NCBI GenBank assembly: GCA_002342225.1
Contig: DDPO01000046.1
Location: 1 to 15,394, forward strand
Direction of reading: 5' to 3'
From: Bdellovibrionaceae bacterium UBA2466
GTDB lineage: Bacteria; Bdellovibrionota; FAC87; UBA2466
DNA length: 15,394 bases
Part shown: in pieces, positions 7,564-14,809 of the stretch
Numbering within the stretch: position 1 is the stretch's first letter
How the letters are laid out: the number at the start of each line of letters is the position of its first letter
Made by a program: the position numbers and the translations under genes
Notes under the pieces: model-generated
What the model saw: the letters and a program-made list of their open reading frames with translations, nothing else
Told to the model about the DNA's origin: nothing
Databases searched by the model: none

Positions 7564-8701
7564 CCAGAGTTTGATGTTCTGGCTGGGAACTTCTTAAAAA
7601 ACTCTCCAAGTTTTTTCGGTCTTTTTCAGCATCTTTCATGCCCAATTCTAGCAAAGCATTAATGTATCCTGGAGAGAACATTAAGTAGCTTAAGAGATCT
7701 CCAAGTTCTTTGGGAGACGCTGTAGATTTTAGGAATTGGCGAAAATGGAAAGGCACCTCTTCAAGGAAGTTCACAGAAAGGGCCCCTAAGTCTTGGCTGG
7801 GCCTGACAAGCAAAGCCGGCACTTTTTTTACATGAATCCCATCAGCTATGCGATTATTTCGAGCCATGTTTTCGTAATCGGCTTCGATGCTGTCTAAAAA
7901 AATAGAGTTTAAGACAGCTCCCGCGACAAATCCCATTCCGACATGCTCGGGGCGATATCCTAACGGGTTTTGAGGGTTAGGACATCGAATCCCGATAGCC
8001 AAAGCACGAGTTGCGCCCAAATGAATAGCGGGGCTAAAAGGAAAATTAAAACGTAAAGAGCCGTCGCCAAAAAGAAAGTCCCCGATTCTTACGGGTTCGA
8101 AAAGAATGGGAATAGAGCAGGATGCCATCACATGCCTTAAGTGAATCTGTGAACGAACGGCTCTACGAGTCTCTCTGACCCAAATAGGAATCTCACGGTG
8201 GGAGTCGAAAAATACGGTTGTATTACCGTCGTGATAGTTGGTGGCACTGATCGCTAAAGCATCAACTAGTCCTGCTCGAATGGCTCTCGAAATTTTCCAA
8301 AAGTGAATGTGTGATAAAAGTGTGTGAGAGAGGGGGCTCGCATCGAGCAGAGATTTTAAAAGAAGCTTCTGAGTGACTTTGGAAACAAACATGTCATAAA
8401 GCCAACGCGAGGACATGGAGAAAAGAGAATTAAAGTTTGTTTTTAAAACCTGATTAAACTCCAGTTTGCTCCAAAGCTCATAGAGTTGAGCTGTACTTTT
8501 AGAGAAAGGTTGTCCCTGAGAAAGGAAACAGGCATTGATCGAGCCCGCAGAAATCCCACAGTAGATCTTAGGATTGAGTTCCGGAAAAGTTTCCCCGATG
8601 TAGCGAAGTACGCCGACTTGGTAAGCAGCTCTAGCTCCTCCGGCGGGGAGTACAAACGCTAATTTTTCAGGTTGAGATGAGTGATTGATTGATTCGGACA
8701 C
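7532..8701 (-). CDS. Patatin-like phospholipase
   Basis: This is a predicted Ser-Asp dyad acyl hydrolase acting on phospholipids or other acyl esters. The 389-residue product has the oxyanion-hole loop PAGGARAAY at 19-27, the nucleophile elbow GISAGS at 49-54 with Ser51, and the catalytic Asp213 in DGS (family DGG/A) at 213-215. Residues 250-389 are a family-variable C-terminal region. No signal peptide or transmembrane segment is visible, so it is probably cytoplasmic unless exported by another route. The start is GTG at 8701, 4 nt after the rsmI-like stop, with only a weak AAGAGA before it; coupling is likely. It is the last gene of the minus-strand operon and its 3' end runs 32 bp into the convergent Omp85-like gene. 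Confidence 0.88.
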   Translation of the reverse strand: MSESINHSSQPEKLAFVLPAGGARAAYQVGVLRYIGETFPELNPKIYCGISAGSINACFLSQGQPFSKSTAQLYELWSKLEFNQVLKTNFNSLFSMSSRWLYDMFVSKVTQKLLLKSLLDASPLSHTLLSHIHFWKISRAIRAGLVDALAISATNYHDGNTTVFFDSHREIPIWVRETRRAVRSQIHLRHVMASCSIPILFEPVRIGDFLFGDGSLRFNFPFSPAIHLGATRALAIGIRCPNPQNPLGYRPEHVGMGFVAGAVLNSIFLDSIEADYENMARNNRIADGIHVKKVPALLVRPSQDLGALSVNFLEEVPFHFRQFLKSTASPKELGDLLSYLMFSPGYINALLELGMKDAEKDRKNLESFLRSSQPEHQTLASPERLQSSN

Positions 8702-8705
8702 TCTC

Positions 8706-9422
8706 TTATTTTACTCGACTTGCCCCATGAATGATAATAACGAACTCGCCTTTTTTTAGCCCTTTTTTTTCTGCTTCGCGCTGAATGCTCCGCACAGAGC
8801 CCCAAAGCAATTGCTCGTCAGACTTTGAAATCTCCCAGGCTAAAAAGAGTTCCCGTTCGTTTCCAAATACTTCTGCTATTTGGCTCAGGAGTGCTTCAAA
8901 ACGATAGGGTGTATCCATCAACACGGTGTGATGAGGGGTCAATTTGAGTTGAGATAGTTGCTGTTTTCTCTCTCCGAGATCTCTTGGCAAAAAGCCATAA
9001 ACTAAAAAGGGTGGATTCCAGCCAGAAAGAGCACAGGCCGACCCCCAAGAGGTTGCACTGGGTACTGAATGAACCTCATATTTTAAACTCCTCGCCAAGT
9101 TTAAAACTTCGGCACCCGGATCAAAGAGCAGTGGCATTCCGGTATCGGAAAAAAGTACGACTCGGGCTGAACTCTGAGCCAGTGTTTTCAATTGATTCGT
9201 TAAATCTGCCCAGTCTTTGTCGCGGATGTTATCAAGAAAAAAAAGGGGGACTCCCTGCGGTACTTTGGCTTGCTTCAGATAGCGAAAAGCATTTTTTTTA
9301 GACTCGGCAATAATCAATTGGGCCTTGGAAATCTGGTCGATAGCTTCTAGGCTAAGTAAACCGTTGTCGCTTAAAGGAGTTCCAACGATAAATAACTGAC
9401 TTGTTTCACGGATTGCGGGCAA
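8706..9422 (-). CDS. RsmI-like SAM-dependent methyltransferase (tetrapyrrole-methylase fold)
   Basis: The product resembles RsmI/YraL, the enzyme that 2'-O-methylates C1402 of 16S rRNA. From the TTG at 9422 it is 238 residues. LFIVGTPLSDNG at 10-21 matches the first strand and loop, FSDTGMPLLFDPG at 91-103 is the SAM-pocket signature (usually SDAGTPxISDPG), PSA at 121-123 and YGFLP at 142-146 follow. The EDTR motif of true RsmI is replaced by AESKK (39-43), as in a second RsmI-like subfamily, so the substrate may differ. TTG 9422 is preferred because GGAGG (minus strand, 9432-9428) lies 5 nt upstream. An ATG at 9461 would add 13 residues but has no Shine-Dalgarno site and overlaps lptD by 56 nt. 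The start remains uncertain. Confidence 0.8.
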   Translation of the reverse strand: MPAIRETSQLFIVGTPLSDNGLLSLEAIDQISKAQLIIAESKKNAFRYLKQAKVPQGVPLFFLDNIRDKDWADLTNQLKTLAQSSARVVLFSDTGMPLLFDPGAEVLNLARSLKYEVHSVPSATSWGSACALSGWNPPFLVYGFLPRDLGERKQQLSQLKLTPHHTVLMDTPYRFEALLSQIAEVFGNERELFLAWEISKSDEQLLWGSVRSIQREAEKKGLKKGEFVIIIHGASRVK

Positions 9423-11733
9423 TGGAGCCTCCAAAGTTGAGTTGAAAAACAAATCGAGCATAAGTCTGTTGAGCTTGCGTTCTTCCTGAGAGAACGCTTA
9501 AAGACCAACACGAGGTCGGTTTTGAAGCGAAGTGGGCACCCCATTCATAGCTTCGAAGTTCCCCGCGTTTCATGGAGTAAGTGGATTGTGCCGAGAGGTT
9601 CAAGAATACAGGTAGAGCTTTATTGACCCCCAGAGTGATGAGCTCTTCATCCTGTGAAGAATCTAAAGCATTTCGAAAAAGACCGCTTACAGTGACTCTA
9701 TCATCATTGCTAAACGAATAATTAAGGGTAGCACTCCAAGAACTTTCATTTTTTTTCTCACCCGAGGGCGACGTGTCTTTTTCCCACTGGTAGTACCCCT
9801 CTAGGACAGCCGAAAAAGATTGCAGGTCGAGGTTTAAGTATCCCTGCAAGGGTCCTAAGCGGTGTTTTAGAGAGGGGTCGAAAAAACGAGGGTCATTTCG
9901 ATCTAAGCGAGAATTATATTGGTTCGAGAGTTGAAAAGTGATGAACCTCACAGATTCATTGTTGATAATTTTTCGAAAGCGCTGGATGAGTTCGATTTTA
10001 ACGTACTCAAAGTCGGGTGCAAGATCAGTCACATCAAAAGTAGGGTGGGTCGATTTGAAAAACGGGTGAGAAGGTATCTCATTTCTAAAGAGCGAAGTTC
10101 CATAAATGAGTCGAGGTTGAATGAGATGACTAAACGAGGGTGATCCTTGGTCATTATTTCGAAAGGTTTTTGAGAGATAGAAAGAAAAGGGAACTTCAGC
10201 AGTAGCAAAAACCCGATGAGTCGTGGAGGGTTCGGGTAAGTTGAATTGGTAGCCATACAGCGAAGCTTTCACCATAGGTTGTAGCTCGAATCCCTTGGGG
10301 AGGGGAATCTGTGCTATGGCTCTGGGCTCAAACTGAAAACGTTCCCCTTCTCGAATGAAGTCCCCGTCTTGATAGGGTGCCCCGGGAGTAATCTCGGTGT
10401 TTCCGGGCAGCGGAATGTTGTTGTCGTAACTTTCGTCCGGTCGCCAAAAATGAGTGAAATGGGTGTCCCATTCAAAGGCCAAATAGGGAGAGAGTAACTC
10501 GGTTAGTTTTTGGCCTGCCCCAATTTTTGGAAGTTGAGTTAGAGATCCTCGATCGGCCCTTTTTTCTGGTTGATGTGTGGGAGGTGAGTCGGTGGCCACT
10601 AAAAGTGATTGGTGATGAATCAGTCCACCATAGAAAAGATGTTGCTCACTAGGGTAGGTCACAGTGAAAAGGGAACGTAGATAGCCGAGGTTACTTTTTC
10701 CTAAACCAATGTCATTGGGGTAATCCTGAACATAGAAAGGATCACTTACATAATTCAGTGTTTGTTGAGAGAAGAGTCCATTTGAAAAGCGGGCTGTATT
10801 TTTGAGAGCCAATGCCAGCTCTCCAGCAAACCCGAACAGTTTCTTTTTCTGAATGAAAGAAGGATTATTCGGATCGTTTCCTTCTGGAGGCGTTACAAAT
10901 TCTGGATTGGCTCTTAGGGCATTGAAAGGTTTTTCGTTCCAGAAAAGACTAAAACCCCCTTTGATGAAATCGCTATAAACGTAATTGTACTCCGTGGCTA
11001 GATGAAACCCCACTTTTGAGAAGTAGGTTGGAGTTAAAGTGAGGTCTTGCCAGGGTGCCATCGCCCAGAAAAAGGGGAGAGAGACTCCTGTACCTAAATG
11101 ATTGCTAGAAGTGACAGAGCCCAATAAGATTCCTGTCTGTCGCTTGGCTTTTGCAGGAGCGATAAAGACCGGCAAGTAACTTAAGGGCAAATCTTTCGAA
11201 TAGATGATGACATCGTAAGCATAAACGTAACCATCGAGGGTTAAATCAAACTTATGGGCGTAAATTTTCCAGTCAAAAAGACATCTCCCGGCGGTTTTAT
11301 CTGTGACGGGAATAGTATTGCAATTGGTGTAGACACCTTCGGTAATTTCGTAACGTTCCGGACCCAATTTTTTGATACGAGACCCCGTGACTACCATTTG
11401 ACCCGAAAGAAAAACCGCTTCTTCAAGAATAGCTTCAGTGCCGTCGAGCGAATAGATGGCTCTATTGCAAAAGATATCGATATTTTTTTCTCTTAAATGG
11501 ACGTTACCATTAGCTATCGCTTTGTTGTCTTGACGATCCAGCTCTATTTCATCGGCCCAAATTTCACGCTCACCACTTCTAAACCACGCTTTCCCAGATC
11601 CTTTTTCTACTTTTCGTTTCAGGTCTCTTTCATAACGGTCCGCTCGAAACTCGATAGTTTCTGAAGCCTTGGCCAAAAGAAGAGAGGATGGCCAACTTAG
11701 AAAAGCTGCGATGATGAAAATGAACCAATTCAA
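9406..11733 (-). CDS. lptD: LPS-assembly protein LptD (OstA)
   Basis: LptD is the outer-membrane barrel that, with the lipoprotein LptE, inserts LPS into the outer leaflet. From the TTG at 11733 it is 775 residues, close to E. coli LptD (784). A hydrophobic signal segment (3-20) ends in AKASE. Residues about 30-130 are the periplasmic OstA/LptA-like jellyroll domain. The conserved passage VFIAPAKAKRQTGILLG (about 189-205) then PFFWAMAPWQDLTLTP begins the 26-strand barrel domain, and the last strand ends in FVFQLNFGG. Cys138 and Cys150, plus Cys742 near the C-terminus, are candidates for the family's periplasmic disulfides. The TTG lies 5 nt after the thiolase stop. A longer TTG start at 11796 would add basic N-terminal residues but lies inside thiolase; neither has a good Shine-Dalgarno site. 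Confidence 0.92.
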   Translation of the reverse strand: MNWFIFIIAAFLSWPSSLLLAKASETIEFRADRYERDLKRKVEKGSGKAWFRSGEREIWADEIELDRQDNKAIANGNVHLREKNIDIFCNRAIYSLDGTEAILEEAVFLSGQMVVTGSRIKKLGPERYEITEGVYTNCNTIPVTDKTAGRCLFDWKIYAHKFDLTLDGYVYAYDVIIYSKDLPLSYLPVFIAPAKAKRQTGILLGSVTSSNHLGTGVSLPFFWAMAPWQDLTLTPTYFSKVGFHLATEYNYVYSDFIKGGFSLFWNEKPFNALRANPEFVTPPEGNDPNNPSFIQKKKLFGFAGELALALKNTARFSNGLFSQQTLNYVSDPFYVQDYPNDIGLGKSNLGYLRSLFTVTYPSEQHLFYGGLIHHQSLLVATDSPPTHQPEKRADRGSLTQLPKIGAGQKLTELLSPYLAFEWDTHFTHFWRPDESYDNNIPLPGNTEITPGAPYQDGDFIREGERFQFEPRAIAQIPLPKGFELQPMVKASLYGYQFNLPEPSTTHRVFATAEVPFSFYLSKTFRNNDQGSPSFSHLIQPRLIYGTSLFRNEIPSHPFFKSTHPTFDVTDLAPDFEYVKIELIQRFRKIINNESVRFITFQLSNQYNSRLDRNDPRFFDPSLKHRLGPLQGYLNLDLQSFSAVLEGYYQWEKDTSPSGEKKNESSWSATLNYSFSNDDRVTVSGLFRNALDSSQDEELITLGVNKALPVFLNLSAQSTYSMKRGELRSYEWGAHFASKPTSCWSLSVLSGRTQAQQTYARFVFQLNFGGSIARNP

Positions 11734-11738
11734 AGTGA

Positions 11739-12926
11739 TTAAACTCGAATAAGAACAGCCATGCCTTGACCACCACCCACGCAGGCGGCGGCACAACCTA
11801 ACCCCCCCGATTGAGATTTCAATTTGTAGAGCAAGTGAGTCACTAAACGGGCTCCGCTTGCTCCGAGGGGGTGGCCAATCGAGATAGCTCCGCCTTCAGG
11901 ATTGAGTTTGTTGTCCGGTATTTCTAGACTTTTTTGGCAAGCTAAAACCTGAGGAGCAAACGCTTCATTGATTTCAAATTGGTGAATATCTTTAAGTGAG
12001 GCTCCGGTTTTCTCCATGAGTCCTTGAATCGCTGGAACTGGACCTATTCCCATCATTTTGGGGTCGCACCCTACGACGTGGGAACCTAACCACTGGCCTA
12101 AAATACTCCAGCCGTTTTGTTTTGCGGTTTCACGTGTGGTGATGATGAGAGCAACTGCTCCATCAACCATTCCGCTGGCGTTGCCGGCAGTAATGACTCC
12201 GTCCGATTTGAAGACCGGTTTTAATTTTTGCAAGCTTTCGAGTGAGGCCTCTTTTCGAATATGTTCGTCGATTGAAACTTCTTTTGATTTGCCTCGCTCA
12301 GTAAGAGTAATTGAAGCAATTTCTGAACCTAATTTGTTTGTCTCAGTTGCGGCCCAAGCTCTGCGCTGAGATTCTAGCGCAAATTGATCACATTGATGGC
12401 GGTCGATTTTATAATGGGTCGCAAGATTTTCGGCTGTGATAGCCATGGGCATTTGCGCATAAGTATCAAAAAGTCCCGTCATGAGGCTGTCTTCTAATTC
12501 GCTATTTCCAAATTTATTGCCAAAGCGAGCTTGTCTTAGCACATAAGGACTTTGGCTCATGTTTTCAGTTCCGCCGGCCAAGACTACAGTGGCTTCTTTT
12601 AAGCGAATTCTTCGAATGGCATCTTCGATAGCTTCAAAGCCCGATCCGCAGAGACGATTGGTGGTTACAGCAGGAGTTGTGATGGGCAAGCCCGATTTCA
12701 GTGCTACATGGCGAGCTAAATAGGCTGCGTCTTTTGAAGTTTGTATAACGTTGCCAAAGATCACATGATCGATCATCTTTTCGCAACCAGGCGCTTCGGC
12801 CATTACAGCTTTGGCTGCATGAACAGCAAGGTCGGTGGCGCTGACTTCTCGAAAGCTTCCACCGAAGGCCCCAAAAGGGGTTCGTTTAGCCGCAACAAAA
12901 ACAATATCTTCCGCTTGGGCCGACAT
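11739..12926 (-). CDS. Acetyl-CoA acetyltransferase / thiolase family protein
   Basis: This is a thiolase that condenses or cleaves acyl-CoA units (acetoacetyl-CoA formation or beta-oxidation). The 395-residue product has normal length. The acyl-accepting Cys93 is in NRLCGSG, NEAFAPQ lies at 320-326, His352 is in GGAISIGHPLGASGAR, and the general-base Cys382 is in CVGGGQG. These fit a type II (biosynthetic-like) thiolase; substrate chain length cannot be read from sequence by eye. AGGAG lies 7 nt before the ATG (CTCCT on the + strand at 12934-12938). It heads the probable operon thiolase-lptD-rsmI-like-patatin, an unusual partner for lptD. A G7 tract near codons 375-377 is a possible slippage site. 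Confidence 0.93.
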   Translation of the reverse strand: MSAQAEDIVFVAAKRTPFGAFGGSFREVSATDLAVHAAKAVMAEAPGCEKMIDHVIFGNVIQTSKDAAYLARHVALKSGLPITTPAVTTNRLCGSGFEAIEDAIRRIRLKEATVVLAGGTENMSQSPYVLRQARFGNKFGNSELEDSLMTGLFDTYAQMPMAITAENLATHYKIDRHQCDQFALESQRRAWAATETNKLGSEIASITLTERGKSKEVSIDEHIRKEASLESLQKLKPVFKSDGVITAGNASGMVDGAVALIITTRETAKQNGWSILGQWLGSHVVGCDPKMMGIGPVPAIQGLMEKTGASLKDIHQFEINEAFAPQVLACQKSLEIPDNKLNPEGGAISIGHPLGASGARLVTHLLYKLKSQSGGLGCAAACVGGGQGMAVLIRV

Positions 12927-13044
12927 AAAAAATCTCCTGTTGAAATATCGTCTGACGACGAGGGCCTAAAGTTACTTCAGGTGTGTAAAGTCGGCAATGA
13001 ATTAGCGCGTGAAATGATGCGTTAGTCTCGATGCAGCAAATAAA

Positions 13045-13050
13045 ATTATA
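13045..13050 (-). promoter_or_regulatory. Possible -10 element for the thiolase-lptD operon
   Basis: A perfect TATAAT reads on the minus strand in the 169-nt divergent intergenic region, about 119 nt upstream of the thiolase ATG. No good -35 hexamer sits at 16-18 nt, so the call is tentative. Confidence 0.3.
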
Positions 13051-13058
13051 ACTAAAAC

Positions 13059-13087
13059 TTGAAATTGAAACTTTCCATTTTTAGACT
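13059..13087 (+). promoter_or_regulatory. Possible promoter giving a near-leaderless mRNA for the PilZ-like gene
   Basis: TTGAAA (13059-13064, five of six -35 positions) is followed after 17 nt by TAGACT (13082-13087, four of six -10 positions). Transcription would start within a few bases of the ATG at 13096, which has no Shine-Dalgarno sequence, so a leaderless transcript is plausible. TTGAAA is directly repeated at 13065-13070. Confidence 0.3.
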
Positions 13088-13095
13088 GAACCCGA

Positions 13096-13899
13096 ATGGA
13101 TACGGAAAATCAGGATAATTTGGGGCAACTCGAAGGGGAAGCTCTAAGCGAAATACGACCTGTTCGGTACTTAGTGACTCCTGGGTCACTGACTTACTGT
13201 TTTGGAAGTTGGGGTGAATTAAAAGCGAGAATTCTCGATATCTCTTTCTTGAGAGTCGTACTTGAGGAAGTAGGGGAGTGGCCCGCTATCGCTGAAGATC
13301 AAATCATCCCCATGATGTTTTCGATGAACGGCTATGACTTTGCTGCAGAAGTTCGTGTTCATGGTCGGGGGGACGGATGGATTCGTTTTCAATTCCATAG
13401 ATTAGTCCCCAGCAGTAAATCCATGTTGCGATTGTTTTTGTGTCCCAAAAAAGTGGGAGAGTCTTTGATGGAAGACAAGAGCATGAAAGAAATACGTCAC
13501 TATCACGGGCTCAATGAAAGTGAATTGCTTTTTGATAAAGAGGGAAATGTTCTTTTTACCTATCTGGATTACTTGGATTCTAAATATCAATTTTTAGTCC
13601 AAATCCAATTAGAAAATTCCTCGATCAAAGTGGGCCGGCTAACACGTTCTCAGTATATGACGATGGGGTCGTTTGTGGGGGATTTAGGACTCATTCCGCT
13701 GAACGACAAAGAGAACTACAATCGAATGAGCGAGTGCAGAGATATCGTAACTAATTTTAGACCCCAAGGGCAGCTAGATTACAATCTCAAGCAAAAGATA
13801 CAGAAACTTATTAGTGAGAATCTATACTCCACGGGCCATCGAGTGGATTTTCCATTGGGTAGAACCATTCGGCTTCCTTACTTGTCTACCGAGCATTAG
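13096..13899 (+). CDS. PilZ-like domain protein (degenerate), unknown C-terminal domain
   Basis: The 267-residue product has no signal peptide or membrane segment and is probably cytoplasmic. Residues about 18-115 resemble a PilZ barrel in layout: a basic start (EIRPVRYLV), a strand-turn-strand with ARILDISFLRVVLEE at 44-58, and a later EVRVHGRGDGWIRFQF at 85-100. The c-di-GMP ligands of canonical PilZ are not intact: RxxxR is replaced by RPVR (21-24), and D/NxSxxG reads DISFLR. If it is PilZ, it probably does not bind c-di-GMP normally. Residues 120-267 are hydrophilic and were not recognised. It is divergent from the thiolase operon and convergent with the transposase. No Shine-Dalgarno site precedes the ATG. 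The family call is tentative; the gene itself is well supported by its length. Confidence 0.5.
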   Translation: MDTENQDNLGQLEGEALSEIRPVRYLVTPGSLTYCFGSWGELKARILDISFLRVVLEEVGEWPAIAEDQIIPMMFSMNGYDFAAEVRVHGRGDGWIRFQFHRLVPSSKSMLRLFLCPKKVGESLMEDKSMKEIRHYHGLNESELLFDKEGNVLFTYLDYLDSKYQFLVQIQLENSSIKVGRLTRSQYMTMGSFVGDLGLIPLNDKENYNRMSECRDIVTNFRPQGQLDYNLKQKIQKLISENLYSTGHRVDFPLGRTIRLPYLSTEH

Positions 13900-13956
13900 G
13901 CGTACGGCAGGTTCTTTCTAGACAATATTGGCAGTGTTTGATGATTCTAAAGATTA

Positions 13957-14364
13957 CTAAGGCGGTGTTTTTATTTTTCTTGGTTGATAGGGAATAAGCC
14001 CTAGAGTTTCGAGTTGGTTTTGATAAAGGTAGCGGTGCATGTTTAAAAAATCCTTTCCCCAGTGAACGATTCGTTTCCAAGCAGGCTTGAGCCAGAAGCT
14101 GAGCTTGTTTCTCTTACCTCTCACTGCTCCAGAAATTCTTTGCGCGATTTGCCCCGCAAGAACTCTCAAGAAATCGTGAAGGCTTTTTTGAGTAGGGGCT
14201 TTGACTAAGAGGTGAATGTGGTTACTATTCAAGGAATTATTGTAGATTTTTACTTGAAATCTTTCTGCTACTTCAAAAAGCAGACGAGAAATGAGAGCTT
14301 TGTTCTTTTTCATCCTCAAAAGGGGAAGTCTTGATCTCAAGACCAAGTGCTCTGTGTGTTTCAT
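13957..14364 (-). CDS. Small IS200/RAYT-like HUH transposase (Y1_Tnp family)
   Basis: The 135-residue protein belongs to the Y1/HUH single-strand transposase superfamily. HIH at 49-51 in SNHIHLLVK is the metal-binding HUH motif. Tyr112 or Tyr114 in MHRYLYQNQ is the candidate catalytic tyrosine. HLVLRSRL at the N-terminus and AWKRIVHWGKDF at 95-106 match the single-copy transposase-like proteins common in Bdellovibrio and related genomes, which seem slightly longer at the N-terminus. The frame is closed by a TAA 27 nt upstream of this ATG, so any longer start would be non-canonical. No flanking IS ends or target duplication were found, suggesting a standalone, possibly domesticated RAYT-type enzyme. 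REP-like hairpins lie upstream (14559-14598). A six-codon out-of-frame leader ends on this ATG (ATGA). Confidence 0.8.
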   Translation of the reverse strand: MKHTEHLVLRSRLPLLRMKKNKALISRLLFEVAERFQVKIYNNSLNSNHIHLLVKAPTQKSLHDFLRVLAGQIAQRISGAVRGKRNKLSFWLKPAWKRIVHWGKDFLNMHRYLYQNQLETLGLIPYQPRKIKTPP

Positions 14365-14558
14365 CGAAAGGTTTCTACCATGAGTTTTTAAAAAAGCTCC
14401 TTAATGACAGCTCTATTCAGTTTTTAAAAGCCATTTAAATCGTTAGAAAGGTATCTGAAAGGTGATATTTTGTGTGTTTTAAAAATTAGTTTAGCACAGA
14501 CTGTTTTAATCAAACCATGAACCCCTTACCAAACCAAAAACTCGTCAATAATCGAAAG

Positions 14559-14598
14559 GTAGCGTTGTAAAGTTCCTTTAACGATGCTTTTTCGCATC
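14559..14598 (+). repeat. REP-like element: GTAG tetranucleotide plus two tandem hairpins
   Basis: GTAG (14559-14562) is followed directly by CGTT-(GT)-AAAG, loop TTC, CTTT-AACG (14563-14583): an eight-pair stem with a two-base bulge. The final base begins a second hairpin, GATGC-tttttc-GCATC (14583-14598). A GTAG-type tetranucleotide next to a bulged hairpin is the architecture of REP sequences recognised by RAYT transposases, and a RAYT-like gene starts about 195 nt away. Only one copy is seen in the window, so the REP call is an inference. Confidence 0.35.
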
Positions 14599-14727
14599 AC
14601 TATCAAACAAAAAGACACTCCGAATTTCTTAGGCAAGTGTCAAACTTTTAGCCACTCGTAACTCCTCTAACTCTTATTAGATTTTTGATGTGGCCAAAGA
14701 TGGCTAAAAAAAATGCGATTTCTCCAA

Positions 14728-14739
14728 GCCTAATTAGGC
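14728..14739. repeat. 12-bp perfect palindrome upstream of the last gene
   Basis: GCCTAATTAGGC is a perfect palindrome centred about 76 nt before the TTG start at 14810. Its position and symmetry would suit a dimeric regulator operator for the downstream secreted-protein gene. A single short palindrome can also arise by chance. Confidence 0.3.
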
Positions 14740-14809
14740 ATAGTTCTCAATCGGTCTGCTCTTTGCATTTTTAGAATATGAAAACTTTAACTGTGCCTAG
14801 GGTGATGGA

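Larger units (their letters stand above)
14365..14809. other. Gene-free AT-rich region with several short inverted repeats
   Basis: No coding frame, tRNA or rRNA was recognised in these 445 nt. Seen directly: a GTAG-headed hairpin and an adjoining GATGC/GCATC hairpin (14559-14598); GACACT/AGTGTC (14614-14619, 14636-14641); TTTTAGCCA/TGGCTAAAA (14646-14654, 14701-14709); and the perfect palindrome GCCTAATTAGGC (14728-14739). GAAAGGT occurs four times at 14366, 14446, 14457 and 14554 (first bases). The region lies between divergent genes and must hold promoters for the transposase (-) and the last gene (+), but no convincing sigma70 pair stands out. Confidence 0.6.

Noticed and set aside
13886..14080. 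64-codon minus-strand open frame running from the transposase 3' part into the end of the PilZ-like gene
   Set aside because: It overlaps real genes in another frame, has no family features and no ribosome binding site; a shadow frame.
14363..14382. Six-codon minus-strand leader (MVETFR) whose TGA overlaps the transposase ATG
   Set aside because: ATGA coupling is suggestive, but the GGAG upstream is about 15 nt from its ATG, too far for a good ribosome site, and six codons are uninformative.
14366..14560. Four copies of GAAAGGT within 200 nt, two extended to ATCGAAAGGT
   Set aside because: The 7-mer also occurs several times in coding regions of this window (for example 7144, 10161, 10924), spacing is irregular, and no longer unit is conserved; not a convincing repeat array.
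14025..14564. AAAGGTAGCG present both inside the transposase gene (14025-14034) and at the REP-like hairpin (14555-14564)
   Set aside because: A 10-mer match within under 1 kb has a sizeable chance probability and the flanks do not match.
13900..14600. Complete insertion sequence around the transposase
   Set aside because: No matching terminal inverted repeats, target duplication or known IS200/IS605 ends were found at sensible distances on both sides.
14690..14710. Possible intrinsic terminator (GCCA-AAGA-TGGC followed by TAAAAAAA)
   Set aside because: The stem has only four pairs and is followed by A rather than T on the + strand; on the minus strand the T-run precedes the stem.
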